Positions 26,478-35,550 of a DNA stretch of 64,000 nt are shown here, piece after piece. The stretch comes from Lutibacter sp. (GTDB taxonomy: Bacteria; Bacteroidota; Bacteroidia; Flavobacteriales; Flavobacteriaceae), in contig JAKIVA010000004.1 in assembly GCA_021647265.1 (NCBI GenBank), forward strand, positions 25,725 to 89,724, read 5' to 3'. Position 1 is the stretch's first letter. Every line of letters starts with the position of its first letter. The notes under the pieces are model-generated. The model made no database searches and was not told the DNA's origin. It was given only the letters and a program-made list of their open reading frames with translations. The position numbers and the translations under genes are program-made.

Positions 26478-27265
26478 AATTTTAATTTACTAGGTATTTT
26501 ACACACAGGAATTGGTTCCATTTTATGTTTATTTGCTCTGTTTCTTTGCGTGTAAATTTTAAACACTTCGTGCTCTCTACCTTTAAAATCAGTAATCACT
26601 TTCCCAAGTTCAGTTTGTCTCATAGCCCATTCTAATTCATCATAACTAGCACCAATTTGGTCTTCATCTGTTTTATTATCTCCCCATAGTCCATCGGTAG
26701 GAGCAGCTTTAATAATTTCAGCATTTATACCTAAAAATTTTGCTATCTCATATACTTCAGATTTCATTAAATCGGCTATCGGACTTAAATCTACACCTCC
26801 ATCACCGTATTTTGTAAAAAAACCAACCCCAAAATCTTCAACCTTATTACCTGTTCCAGCTACTAAATAACCATGAAGAGCTGCAAAATAATACAATGAA
26901 GTCATTCGAAGTCTTGCACGTGTGTTTGCTAACGACATTAATAATTGTTCTTCGTTTTTAACAGGAGGGAAAGAAGCAATTAAACTGTCAAACACTGGGG
27001 TTAAATTTACTTGTTTTACCGTTACCTTTTTATAATTTTTTTGCAACCAGTTTATATGGTTGTAAGCTCTTGTTACCTGATTCTCGCCTTGGTGTATAGG
27101 CATTTCTACACATAAAACAGGAAATCCAGTTTTTGCACATAATGTTGAGGTTACAGCAGAATCAATTCCACCTGAAATACCAATTACAAAACCATTCATT
27201 TTTGCTTCAGTGGCATAATTTTTTAACCAAGAAACAATATGGTCAACAACTTTTAGAGTATTCAT
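26474..27265 (-). CDS. nadE: NAD+ synthase
   Basis: Amidates nicotinic acid adenine dinucleotide to NAD in the last step of NAD synthesis. The 263-residue protein has the PP-loop GISGGIDSAVTS, the AGTGNKVEDFGVGFFTKYGDGGVDL signature (about residues 137-161) with acidic Mg-binding residues, and PTDGLWGDNKTDEDQIG. It lacks a glutaminase domain, so ammonia is the expected donor. The ATG at 27265 is chosen over one two codons upstream. It is divergent from gldB; the nadE-gldB-gldC order is a known flavobacterial arrangement. Confidence 0.95.
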   Translation of the reverse strand: MNTLKVVDHIVSWLKNYATEAKMNGFVIGISGGIDSAVTSTLCAKTGFPVLCVEMPIHQGENQVTRAYNHINWLQKNYKKVTVKQVNLTPVFDSLIASFPPVKNEEQLLMSLANTRARLRMTSLYYFAALHGYLVAGTGNKVEDFGVGFFTKYGDGGVDLSPIADLMKSEVYEIAKFLGINAEIIKAAPTDGLWGDNKTDEDQIGASYDELEWAMRQTELGKVITDFKGREHEVFKIYTQRNRANKHKMEPIPVCKIPSKLKF

Positions 27266-27325
27266 ATACAAACTTTTTTAGTAATTTTAGCGTTTTAAAA
27301 AACACACGTGTAAATATAGAAATTA

Positions 27326-28276
27326 ATGAAGAAATTATTAGTGTTAACAATTATTTTATTAGGTATCGTTTCTTGTAAAAAAGATACCATAAAAAAGGTT
27401 GACGTTTCAGATATTAAAGTAACGCTTTCAATAGATAGGTTTGAACAGAAATTTTATACCTCTAATGAAAAAACACTCCCAAATTTAAAAAAACAATATC
27501 CATATTTATTTCCAGTTCAAAACGATAGTATTTGGTTGAATAAAATTAAAAATGAAGCTGAATTATTTCAAAAAACACAAAAAGTTTTTAAAAATACGGA
27601 TACTATAAAGAATGAAATAACAAATTTATTTAAGCACATAAAATACTATCATTCAAGTTTTAAGCCCCCTAAAATAATTACGTTGATAACAAATTTAGAT
27701 TATGAAAATAACATAATTTACGCAGATAGTTTACTGTTTGTTTCTTTAGATATGTATTTAGGGAAAAACAGTAATGTGTATGATGATTTTCCGAAGTATT
27801 TATCACAAAATTTTGATAAATCACAACTGGTTGTTGATATTGCAAAAGCCATAAGTGAACGGTATTTTATTCCAGAGAGAAGCCGTCAATTTTTAAATTT
27901 AATGATTAATGAAGGAAAAAAAATGTATTTATTAGACCGTTACTTACCAACTTTTTCTGATGCACAAAAAATTGGATATACAAAAAATCAACTAGATTGG
28001 GCTGTAGCAAATGAATCTCAATTGTGGAAATATTTTATTGAAAATAAATTATTGTACAGTACAGATCCTAAATTATTTACACGTTTTATAGCGAACGCTC
28101 CTTTTTCAAAATTTTATATAGATATTGATAAAGAATCTCCAGGTAGAATTGGCGTTTGGTTAGGTAGGCAAATTGTACGTTCGTATATGAACAATAATAA
28201 TGTAACTTTGCAACAACTTTTGCAAACAAATGCTGAAGAAATATTTAAAAAATCAAAATATAAACCAAAAAAATAA
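27326..28276 (+). CDS. gldB: Gliding motility lipoprotein GldB
   Basis: A 316-residue lipoprotein: the N-terminus MKKLLVLTIILLGIVSCKK has a lipobox with Cys17. The rest matches GldB: VTLSIDRFEQKFY, KKQYPYLFPVQNDSIW, YADSLLFVSLDMYLG, IPERSRQFLNLMINEGK and GVWLGRQIVRSYM. GldB is needed for gliding motility and type IX secretion in Flavobacterium johnsoniae, although its molecular action is not defined. Its stop codon overlaps the gldC start by one base (TAATG), and the two are co-transcribed. Confidence 0.96.
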   Translation: MKKLLVLTIILLGIVSCKKDTIKKVDVSDIKVTLSIDRFEQKFYTSNEKTLPNLKKQYPYLFPVQNDSIWLNKIKNEAELFQKTQKVFKNTDTIKNEITNLFKHIKYYHSSFKPPKIITLITNLDYENNIIYADSLLFVSLDMYLGKNSNVYDDFPKYLSQNFDKSQLVVDIAKAISERYFIPERSRQFLNLMINEGKKMYLLDRYLPTFSDAQKIGYTKNQLDWAVANESQLWKYFIENKLLYSTDPKLFTRFIANAPFSKFYIDIDKESPGRIGVWLGRQIVRSYMNNNNVTLQQLLQTNAEEIFKKSKYKPKK

Positions 28277-28614
28277 TGGCTGTAGCACATACATCAAAAA
28301 TAGAGTTTAGAGTAGGATTAGATGAAAACAAGATTCCTGAAAAAATACACTGGTCTGCACAAGATAATAATATTAAAGACGAAGAAGCTAAAGCAATACT
28401 GATTTCTGTTTGGAATCCAGAATTGAAAGAAACACTTAAAATGGATTTGTGGACTAAAGATATGCCTTTAGATGAGATGAGACATTTTTTTTATCAAACA
28501 TTGGTGTCTATGGCAAATACATTTGAACGTGCAACCAATGATGAAAAAATGAGTGCAACTATGCGTGATTTTTGTGATTTTTTTGCAGAGAAACTTGAGC
28601 TAAAGAAGAAGTAG
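28276..28614 (+). CDS. gldC: Gliding motility protein GldC
   Basis: A 112-residue soluble protein with the family sequence SKIEFRVGLDENKIPEKIHW, DEEAKAILISVWN, LRMDLWTKDMPLDEM-like centre (here TLKMDLWTKDMPLDEM) and a C-terminal MRDFCDFFAEKL. No signal peptide is present. GldC is required for full gliding and is always linked to gldB in flavobacteria, as here with a one-base overlap. The exact role is not known. Confidence 0.95.
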   Translation: MAVAHTSKIEFRVGLDENKIPEKIHWSAQDNNIKDEEAKAILISVWNPELKETLKMDLWTKDMPLDEMRHFFYQTLVSMANTFERATNDEKMSATMRDFCDFFAEKLELKKK

Positions 28615-28636
28615 TTTAGATAAGGTTATAGAGTTC

Positions 28637-29761
28637 TTAAGCGTTTTTTATAAGTTCAATAATTTCTTTATAATCTTCTTTGTTACGTACAAAATCTTTC
28701 TTAGAAACATCAATAATTAGCGTATTTAAGTTTTCTTCAGTTTTTATAAAAGTTGAATAGCCATTGTGAATTTTATCTAAATATTCTGGAGCAATATTTT
28801 GTTCATAATCTCTTCCTCGCTTTTTTATATTTTCAATTAAACGAGGCGTTTCTTGATATAAATAAATATATAAATCAGGTTTTGAAATTTCTTTATACAT
28901 AATGTCAAACATTCTTCGATATAAAAAATATTCATCTTTTGGCAACGTTACTTGTGCAAAAATTAAAGATTTAAAAATGTAATAATCAGATACAATAAAG
29001 TTTTTAAATAAATCAAACTGAGCTAAATCATCAGAAAGCTGCCTGTATCTATCAGCTAAAAAGCTCATTTCTAACGGGAAAGCATATCGCTCTTTGTCTT
29101 CATAAAATTTAGGCAAAAAAGGATTGTCGGCAAAGCGCTCTAAAATTATTTTAGCATTAAAATCCTCAGCAATCAAATTGGTAAGCGTTGTTTTTCCAGC
29201 GCCAATATTTCCTTCTATAGCTATGTAATTATACTTTTCAGAAAGAGAGATAGGGCGTTTTAACTTCAAGTAAGTATTTTCAATTTTACTATTATCCGTA
29301 CAATTATTTAAACAAGTTTGAACACGTTTTTTTTCAATAGGATGTATTAAGTTAGGAGCAATTTCAGCTAAGGGAACCATTACAAACTTACGTTGTAACA
29401 TACTTTTATGAGGGACTATTAATTCTTTTGAAAAAATAATTTCATCATCAAAAAGTAAGATGTCAATGTCAATAGTTCGTGCCTTATACTCGGTAGATAC
29501 ATCCTGTATTCTACCTAGAGAAAACTCAATTTCATGAATTGATTTTAGTAAATCTTCTGGATTTAAACTTGTAGATACTTGTATGCAGATATTATAAAAA
29601 TCAGCACTTTTAAATCCCCATGATTCCGTTTTGTAAACAGTTGAAATTTTAGCAATTGAACCAATGTTCTTAGCTATCAAATCTACTGCTTGTTGTAAAA
29701 TTTCAAGTTTGTTTCCAAGGTTACTTCCTAAGGATAAATATGTGGTACGTACAATTTGCAT
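28637..29761 (-). CDS. folK: FolK-deoxynucleoside kinase fusion
   Basis: A 374-residue two-domain protein. Residues 1-155 are 2-amino-4-hydroxy-6-hydroxymethyldihydropteridine pyrophosphokinase (SLGSNLGNK, FYNICIQV, and RTIDIDILLF with Asp98 and Asp100 as magnesium ligands), a folate-pathway enzyme. Residues 178-374 are a deoxynucleoside-kinase-like domain with P-loop GNIGAGKTT (184-192) and lid KKRGRDYEQN. The DRS-type motif of dNKs is replaced by SDYYIFKS in this copy, whereas the stand-alone paralogue at 44202-44816 keeps QDRTIYED. The fusion is recurrent in Bacteroidota; whether the second domain is active is open. Confidence 0.93.
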   Translation of the reverse strand: MQIVRTTYLSLGSNLGNKLEILQQAVDLIAKNIGSIAKISTVYKTESWGFKSADFYNICIQVSTSLNPEDLLKSIHEIEFSLGRIQDVSTEYKARTIDIDILLFDDEIIFSKELIVPHKSMLQRKFVMVPLAEIAPNLIHPIEKKRVQTCLNNCTDNSKIENTYLKLKRPISLSEKYNYIAIEGNIGAGKTTLTNLIAEDFNAKIILERFADNPFLPKFYEDKERYAFPLEMSFLADRYRQLSDDLAQFDLFKNFIVSDYYIFKSLIFAQVTLPKDEYFLYRRMFDIMYKEISKPDLYIYLYQETPRLIENIKKRGRDYEQNIAPEYLDKIHNGYSTFIKTEENLNTLIIDVSKKDFVRNKEDYKEIIELIKNA

Positions 29762-29801
29762 AAAGTGAATACAAAGAAAAGAAAAGTATCATTTAAAAAC
29801 A

Positions 29802-29809
29802 TATCTTTG
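29802..29809 (+). promoter_or_regulatory. Predicted -7 element (TATCTTTG) of sppA
   Basis: Exact TAnnTTTG match, 54 bases upstream of the sppA start in the divergent gap with folK. A TTG partner is not clear. Confidence 0.5.
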
Positions 29810-29863
29810 TCACTCAACTTATAAACATTTATATGTTTTTTCATTTTTAAATTTAATATTTCT

Positions 29864-31618
29864 ATGAATTTTTTAAGAAACTTGGCAGCATCAATTATCG
29901 GAACCTTAATTGCTTTAGGCTTAATTATGATGTTATTTTTAGTAATAGCTGCAACTTTTGGAGAAACTAAAAAAGTAACTTTAAAAAGTAATTCGGTTTT
30001 AGAGTTGAAACTTGAAAATATAGTGAAAGATTACGCTCCAAAAAGTGATGATCCTTTAGATGAATTTTTGGGTTTGAATGATAAAAAAATAGGGCTAAAT
30101 GCAATTGTAAATGCAATTGAGAATGCTAAAACAGATGCTAAAATAAAGGGAATAAGCATTTCAACTTTAGGAGTGAATGCAGGTATTGCTCAAACCCAGG
30201 CTGTTAGAGATAAGCTTTTAGAGTTTAAGGAGTCTGGAAAATTTATATATGCTTATGCAGATTTTTATGATCAGAAATCGTATTATTTGAGTTCTGTTGC
30301 AGATTCTGTTTTTGTAAATCCAGTAGGGGGAATTGATTTTAAAGGATTGTCTTCAGAAGTGCTATTTTATAAAGATTTGCAAGAAAAAACAGGGGTTAAA
30401 ATGGAAGTAATACGCCATGGAAAATATAAAGGAGCCGTTGAACCTTTTTTATATAACGAGATGAGTGACAATAATAGAGAACAAATTACCTCTTTTCTTA
30501 AATCTATTTGGAATGAAATGTTGGTAGACATTTCTAATGATAGAAATAAAACAATTAATGAATTGAATAATATTGCAGATAATTTATTGGCACGAACACC
30601 CAAATTAGCCATTGAAAATAATATTATTGATGCCGCTATTTACGAAGATGAATATGTTGATAAATTAAAAAAGGCTTCTGAAATTTCAACAGACAACAAT
30701 TTAAATAAAATTTCTATTTCCGATTATATTTCAAAAGGAAAAGGTAGAATTTTATCTACAGCACCTAATAAAATAGCTGTTATTTATGCACAAGGCGAAA
30801 TTATTTACGGTAAAGGAGACGAAGACTATATTGGGCAAGATTTAATTATTAAGGCATTAAAAAAAGCAAGAAAAGATAAAAATGTAAAGGCAATTGTATT
30901 GAGAGTTAACTCTCCAGGTGGGAGCGCTTTGGCTTCAGAGTTAATTTGGAGAGAATTAGAATTGTCAAAAGAAAAATTACCTATTGTTGTATCTATGGGA
31001 AATTTGGCCGCATCGGGAGGGTACTATATATCTTGTAATGCCGATAGGATTTTTGCTGAACCTACGACAATTACAGGTTCAATAGGTGTTTTTGGAATTC
31101 TTCCAAATTTTAGTAAACTGGCAAAAAATATTGGAATTAATGCGGAGCAAGTAAGCACCAATACAGGAGCAAATTACAGTGTTTTTGAACCTATGACCAA
31201 TGAGTTTAGATTGGTGACAGCAGAAGGCGTAGAGAATATTTACAATATATTTTTAGAAAGAGTTGCTAAAGGAAGAAATATGAGTATTCAGGCTGTTGAT
31301 AGTATTGCTCAAGGTAGGGTTTGGTCAGGAACTGAAGCCTTAAGCAAAGGATTGGTTGATGAACTGGGTAATTTGAATGATGCTATTTTATACGCTGCTG
31401 AGTTAGCTGAAATAACCGATTATAAAACACGTAACTACCCAAGTTATAAAGTTAATTTAGAAGATAAATTGAGTAGCCTTCCTTTTATGAAATCAACAGA
31501 AAAAGTATTGACAAAAGAATTGGGAGTAGCAAACTATAAAATATATCAAACAGTGAAACAATTTACAAAGCTAAAAGGTATTCAAACCAGAATGCCGTTT
31601 ATTATAACAATCAATTAA
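29864..31618 (+). CDS. sppA: Signal peptide peptidase SppA, 67K type
   Basis: Membrane-anchored serine/lysine protease that degrades cleaved signal peptides. The 584 residues contain an N-terminal transmembrane helix (about residues 8-32) and two tandem ClpP-like domains as in E. coli SppA. The general base Lys189 is in HGKYKGAVEPF of the first domain; the nucleophile Ser384 is in AASGGYYIS of the second, followed by TITGSIGVFG. The catalytic dyad is complete. The last 4 bases overlap the stop of the convergent folA gene. Confidence 0.95.
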   Translation: MNFLRNLAASIIGTLIALGLIMMLFLVIAATFGETKKVTLKSNSVLELKLENIVKDYAPKSDDPLDEFLGLNDKKIGLNAIVNAIENAKTDAKIKGISISTLGVNAGIAQTQAVRDKLLEFKESGKFIYAYADFYDQKSYYLSSVADSVFVNPVGGIDFKGLSSEVLFYKDLQEKTGVKMEVIRHGKYKGAVEPFLYNEMSDNNREQITSFLKSIWNEMLVDISNDRNKTINELNNIADNLLARTPKLAIENNIIDAAIYEDEYVDKLKKASEISTDNNLNKISISDYISKGKGRILSTAPNKIAVIYAQGEIIYGKGDEDYIGQDLIIKALKKARKDKNVKAIVLRVNSPGGSALASELIWRELELSKEKLPIVVSMGNLAASGGYYISCNADRIFAEPTTITGSIGVFGILPNFSKLAKNIGINAEQVSTNTGANYSVFEPMTNEFRLVTAEGVENIYNIFLERVAKGRNMSIQAVDSIAQGRVWSGTEALSKGLVDELGNLNDAILYAAELAEITDYKTRNYPSYKVNLEDKLSSLPFMKSTEKVLTKELGVANYKIYQTVKQFTKLKGIQTRMPFIITIN

Positions 31619-32097
31619 ATTCGTTCAAAAGTTACAAAGCTATAATCGTATTTGTTTTTTTCATCTGCATCAAAATGTTCTCTTCTAGTTTCTTTCCATA
31701 CCGATTTATCTATTTCTGGAAAAAAAACATCTGCTTCAAATTTGTGATGCACAAAGGTTATATCAAGTTTATCAGCAATTTCAATAGCTTGTTTGTAAAT
31801 TTCGGCACCACCTAAAATAAAAGGGTTTTCATCATTTTTTACAGCTTTAAGAGCTTGTTGCAAAGAATTTACCACGATACAATTTTCTGCACTAAAATTA
31901 GTGTTGTGTGTAACAATTATATTGGTTCTATTTGGAAGTGGCTTACCTAAAGATTCAAAAGTTTTTCTCCCCATAATTACATGATGATTGGCAGTTACTT
32001 TTTTAAACCTTTTTAAATCGGCAGGTAAATGCCATATTAATTTATTGTCTTTCCCTAAAGCGTTATTTTCAGCTACTGCAGCAATAATAGTTATCAT
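31615..32097 (-). CDS. folA: Dihydrofolate reductase
   Basis: Regenerates tetrahydrofolate after thymidylate synthesis. The 160-residue protein shows IIAAVAENNALGKDNKLIWHLPADLKRFK with catalytic Asp27, the NADPH motif MGRKTFESLGKPLPNRTN (about 42-59), and FILGGAEIYKQAI. Length is normal. It is the last gene of a minus-strand group thyA, small antitoxin-like protein, 2TM protein, folA, so the two enzymes of the thymidylate cycle are close together. Its 3-prime end overlaps sppA by 4 bases. Confidence 0.96.
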   Translation of the reverse strand: MITIIAAVAENNALGKDNKLIWHLPADLKRFKKVTANHHVIMGRKTFESLGKPLPNRTNIIVTHNTNFSAENCIVVNSLQQALKAVKNDENPFILGGAEIYKQAIEIADKLDITFVHHKFEADVFFPEIDKSVWKETRREHFDADEKNKYDYSFVTFERI

Positions 32098-32170
32098 TCT
32101 TTTGTTGAGTTGTTGTTGGGATGTTCTTTTATTTTAATTCAGGAGTATTTGGCGAGTCTTTTATTTTATC

Positions 32171-32500
32171 TTACATTTTTAAAGTTACCTTTTTTTCTAG
32201 TTGGGCAATTTTTTCTTCCTGTTTTAAAACAAGTTTATCTAGTTGCTTACGTTCCCATTTTTTACCCATAAAACGATGTGTAATAAAAACGTTTATAAAA
32301 TGGATAATTAAGAAAAATAACCATAAAAAAATGGCCCAAACAAACCAATTTTCGAAAAGGGTTTCACCAATTTTTAAAACTTTGTTTAGGACAATAAAAA
32401 ACACAGATCCAATTAAAAAAAATACAAAATGAAAATACAATCGCTTTTTTTGTTTGATGCGATTTCGAGCATTTTCATATACTTCGTATTTGTCATCCAT
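32171..32500 (-). CDS. 2TM domain-containing membrane protein
   Basis: A 109-residue protein with the 2TM domain: a charged N-terminus (YENARNRIKQKKRLYFHF), two membrane helices (VFFLIGSVFFIVLNKVL and FVWAIFLWLFFLIIHFINVF), then HRFMGKKWERKQLDKLVLKQEE with a short coiled coil. The family is common in Flavobacteriaceae, occurs alone or fused to histidine kinases, and has no known function. It follows the 70-residue gene by 11 bases and precedes folA by 73. Confidence 0.88.
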   Translation of the reverse strand: MDDKYEVYENARNRIKQKKRLYFHFVFFLIGSVFFIVLNKVLKIGETLFENWFVWAIFLWLFFLIIHFINVFITHRFMGKKWERKQLDKLVLKQEEKIAQLEKKVTLKM

Positions 32501-32511
32501 AGAAATTGAAT

Positions 32512-32724
32512 TTACATACTTTTAACCCACTCTTTTATATAATCAGTAAAATCTTCCGTTTCACTTAAATTTTCTTCGTGTACTTTTTCATTAATGAATG
32601 AGATAAATTTTGAAATATTTTTATCAGAAGTATTGAAAATTAATTCAATAGATTTCAAGAGGTTCACATCGTCAATTTCAATGATTCGTTGAATTATTTT
32701 ATTTTTTAATTGTAGAGAGTCCAT
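32512..32724 (-). CDS. Small antitoxin-like protein
   Basis: A 70-residue acidic protein. Its start, QLKNKIIQRIIEIDDVNLLKSIELIF, resembles short Bacteroidota proteins that begin with a KxxIIxRIxxIxDxxLL helix and are often annotated as antitoxin-like addiction-module components. The rest is acidic and poorly conserved in appearance. No toxin gene adjoins it: thyA ends 25 bases upstream and the 2TM gene follows 11 bases downstream. The function is unknown. Confidence 0.65.
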   Translation of the reverse strand: MDSLQLKNKIIQRIIEIDDVNLLKSIELIFNTSDKNISKFISFINEKVHEENLSETEDFTDYIKEWVKSM

Positions 32725-32749
32725 TTTTCTAGTTATAACTTTTTTTAAT

Positions 32750-33574
32750 TTATACAGATACGGTTCCTTTAATATGAGGATAGGGATTGTAATTAACTAA
32801 ATTAAAATCCTCAAAAGAAAAGTCAAAGATATTATTAATTTTTGGGTTAATTTCCATTTTAGGTAAATCTCTTGGTTCACGAGATAACTGTAAATCTATT
32901 TGTTCTTTATGATTGCTATAAATATGTGCATCTCCAAATGTATGTATAAAATCACCTGGTTTTAAGTTACAAACTTGTGCTACCATAAGTGTAAATAATG
33001 CATAAGAAGCAATATTAAAAGGAACTCCTAAAAAAATATCGGCGCTGCGTTGATATAATTGACAAGATAATTTCCCTTCTGTAACATAAAATTGAAAGAA
33101 AGCGTGGCACGGAGGCAAAGCGGCTTTATTGTTTGCAACATTTTCAGCAAAAGAAACAGAAGTGTCTGGTAAAACACTTGGATTCCAAGCTGAAATTAAC
33201 ATTCTTCGACTATTAGGATTGGTTTTAATAGTTTCAATTACTTCTGTAATTTGATCTATTCCTTCACTATTCCAGTTACGCCATTGATGTCCGTAAACAG
33301 GGCCTAAATCTCCATTTTCATCAGCCCAAGCATCCCAAATTTTTACACCATTTTCATTTAGATATTTTATATTAGTATCGCCTTTTAGAAACCACAATAA
33401 TTCATAAATAATAGATTTTAAATGTAATTTTTTAGTTGTCAGCATTGGAAATCCTTTACCTAAATCAAAACGCATTTGGTATCCAAAAATACTTTTTGTT
33501 CCAGTTCCAGTTCTATCTTCTTTAACAATACCGTTATCTCTAACGTGTTTTATTAAATCTAAATATTGTTTCAT
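32750..33574 (-). CDS. thyA: Thymidylate synthase
   Basis: Methylates dUMP to dTMP with methylene-tetrahydrofolate. The 274-residue protein has RTGTGTKSIFGYQMRFDL, the dUMP-phosphate arginines in NSRRMLISAWNP, the catalytic Cys156 in LPPCHAFFQFYV, and QRSADIFLGVPFNIASYALF. An insert of about 10 residues (SFAENVANNKAA) precedes the catalytic loop compared with E. coli. Start and length are typical. It leads the unit that ends with folA, which recycles its product dihydrofolate. Confidence 0.97.
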   Translation of the reverse strand: MKQYLDLIKHVRDNGIVKEDRTGTGTKSIFGYQMRFDLGKGFPMLTTKKLHLKSIIYELLWFLKGDTNIKYLNENGVKIWDAWADENGDLGPVYGHQWRNWNSEGIDQITEVIETIKTNPNSRRMLISAWNPSVLPDTSVSFAENVANNKAALPPCHAFFQFYVTEGKLSCQLYQRSADIFLGVPFNIASYALFTLMVAQVCNLKPGDFIHTFGDAHIYSNHKEQIDLQLSREPRDLPKMEINPKINNIFDFSFEDFNLVNYNPYPHIKGTVSV

Positions 33575-33611
33575 ATTAAATTAACTTGTTAAAACGGAAT
33601 TTATTTTACAC

Positions 33612-34853
33612 TTAGTGCTTAATTTCTTTAATGGCTTCAGGATTGTGCTTGTATTTAAAAATAAGACTAAATACAATGGCTAAAATTAAAGCATAAGCTG
33701 CAAACACTAGCCAAATACTAAGCCAGTCTCTACCTGTTTCTGTAGTGAAATGTTGTACTACAAAACCACTACCCATACCTCCCAAAACAGCTCCAACACC
33801 GTTGGTTAGTAGTACAAATAAACCTTGAGCACTTCCTCTATATTTACTATCTGTTTCGGTTTCAATAAATAAAGAACCTGAAATGTTAAAGAAATCAAAG
33901 GCAGCTCCATAAACCACCATAGACATAATTAAATATCCTAAACCTATACCTTCTGGTGCTGCTACACCAAATAAACCGAAACGTAAAAACCATGCAAGCA
34001 TACTCATAATCATCACGGTTTTAATTCCAAACCTTTTTAAGAAAAAAGGAATTGTTAAAATAAATAATGTTTCAGAAACTTGAGATAGGGCAATTATGGT
34101 ATTTGAATTTGTTACAGCAAATGAATTGGGATAATCAGCAGTAAAACTTCTTAAAAATTCAGAAGCCCAGGCATTTGAAATTTGTAAAACAACTCCTAGC
34201 AAAGTAGCAAATATGAAGAAAACAGCCATTTTATATTCTTTAAATAAAGCAAAAGCATCTAACCCTAAACGTTGTGTTAAGGATTTGTTTTCAGATTTTG
34301 ATAATGGCACATTAGGAATTGTAAATGAATAAATTCCCATTAAAAGTGAAATTCCCATTGCAAAATAAAATTGCATATTGTTTTGTGCCCAACCAAGGGT
34401 ACCAACAGTTACCTCTGCAACTATAAACCCAATTGTTCCCCAAACACGTATCTTAGGAAATACTTTTATAATGTCAAGTTTATTAGAAGTTAAAATGCTG
34501 TAAGAAACAGTATTAGCCAAACCAAGTGTAGGCATATATACGGTTAGGTAACCTAACATCATCCAAAAGAAGGTATCAAAATCCTTTGTTTGCGCTAAGA
34601 AAAACATAAATCCAGCCCCAATAATATGTAATATTCCTAATAGTTTTTGTGCATTGAGATATTTATCTGCAATAATACCAACAATCCCTGGCATTACTAG
34701 TGAGGCTATGCCTAATGTTGTAAATATTTTACCAATTTGTATTCCTTCAAAATGAAGTTGTCCTCCTAAATAGCCACCCAATGATATAAGCCAAGCTCCA
34801 AAAACAAATAATTCTAAAAAATTTAAAATTGTTAGGCGTAATTTTATATCCAT
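33612..34853 (-). CDS. Nucleoside permease (NupG-like MFS)
   Basis: A 413-residue membrane protein with 12 predicted helices. The N-terminus LRLTILNFLELFVFGAWLIS, then GKIFTTLGIASLVMPGIVGIIADKYLNAQK (residues about 41-70), and the late MVVYGAAFDFFNISGSLFIE match the nucleoside:proton symporter (NHS) family of NupG and XapB. It would import nucleosides across the inner membrane. It is 3 bases from the bifunctional nuclease gene upstream and 37 bases before thyA, consistent with a nucleotide-salvage theme. The exact substrate cannot be told from sequence. Confidence 0.88.
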   Translation of the reverse strand: MDIKLRLTILNFLELFVFGAWLISLGGYLGGQLHFEGIQIGKIFTTLGIASLVMPGIVGIIADKYLNAQKLLGILHIIGAGFMFFLAQTKDFDTFFWMMLGYLTVYMPTLGLANTVSYSILTSNKLDIIKVFPKIRVWGTIGFIVAEVTVGTLGWAQNNMQFYFAMGISLLMGIYSFTIPNVPLSKSENKSLTQRLGLDAFALFKEYKMAVFFIFATLLGVVLQISNAWASEFLRSFTADYPNSFAVTNSNTIIALSQVSETLFILTIPFFLKRFGIKTVMIMSMLAWFLRFGLFGVAAPEGIGLGYLIMSMVVYGAAFDFFNISGSLFIETETDSKYRGSAQGLFVLLTNGVGAVLGGMGSGFVVQHFTTETGRDWLSIWLVFAAYALILAIVFSLIFKYKHNPEAIKEIKH

Positions 34854-34856
34854 ATT

Positions 34857-35459
34857 TTATGTTCTTTTATTTATTTCATCTCTAATTTTTGCTGCTAATT
34901 CATAATTTTCCTGTTGAATAGCCTCATTTAATTTGTCATTTAATTGTTTCAAAGTATCTTTTGAAAATGAACTTTCTTTTTCTGGCTCGTCAATTAAGTT
35001 TTCAATACTTAAAGGGTCATTTTCGGTAGCTAAATCGTCTTTCATTTTTAAATAAATACCAGCTTGGTCTAATATATTTTCATAGGTGAAAATTGGAGCG
35101 TTGAAACGGGTTGCAAGTGCAATTGCATCAGAAGTTCTGGTGTCTATAATTTCTTCAATTTTATCCCGTTCACATATTAAACTTGAGAAGAATATTCCAT
35201 CAACTAATTTATGAATAATAACTTGTTTAATAACAATGTGAAATCGATCTGCAAAAGTTTTAAAAAGGTCATGAGTTAGTGGGCGAGGAGGTTTAATTTC
35301 TTTTTCAAGAGCAATTGCTATTGATTGCGCCTCAAAGGCTCCAATAACAATAGGTAGGGTTCTTGACCCGTCTACTTCACTGAGAACTAGCGCGTAAGCC
35401 CCACTTTGTGTTTGGCTGTATGATATACCTTTAATATTTAAACGAACTAAACTACTCAT
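34857..35459 (-). CDS. Bifunctional nuclease family protein (BFN/DUF151 plus UVR motif)
   Basis: A 200-residue protein. Residues 1-130 are the BFN (DUF151) domain with LPIVIGAFEAQSIAIALE, RPLTHDLF and RTSDAIALATRFNAPIF; the C-terminal 35 residues (LKQLNDKLNEAIQQENYELAAKIRDEI) are a UvrB/UvrC-interaction motif. Plant BFN1-like members cleave single- and double-stranded nucleic acid, but activity in bacteria is little tested. A strong terminator of etfA ends only about 14 bases before its start codon. The nucleoside permease gene follows after 3 bases. Confidence 0.92.
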   Translation of the reverse strand: MSSLVRLNIKGISYSQTQSGAYALVLSEVDGSRTLPIVIGAFEAQSIAIALEKEIKPPRPLTHDLFKTFADRFHIVIKQVIIHKLVDGIFFSSLICERDKIEEIIDTRTSDAIALATRFNAPIFTYENILDQAGIYLKMKDDLATENDPLSIENLIDEPEKESSFSKDTLKQLNDKLNEAIQQENYELAAKIRDEINKRT

Positions 35460-35473
35460 AAGTTAAAATTAGC

Positions 35474-35525
35474 AAAAAAGGCTATCTAATCAAAGGACTT
35501 TGATGTCCAATCATTAGACAGCCTT
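35474..35525 (-). terminator. Intrinsic terminator of etfBA
   Basis: Long hairpin on the minus strand. The outer stem AAGGCT/AGCCTT, then TCTAAT/ATTAGA and the inner GGAC/GTCC are separated by small mismatches, and six T follow on the minus strand (35474-35479). It ends 14 bases before the next gene's start. Confidence 0.8.
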
Positions 35526-35550
35526 GTTTAAGAGGCACAATTTAATAAAA

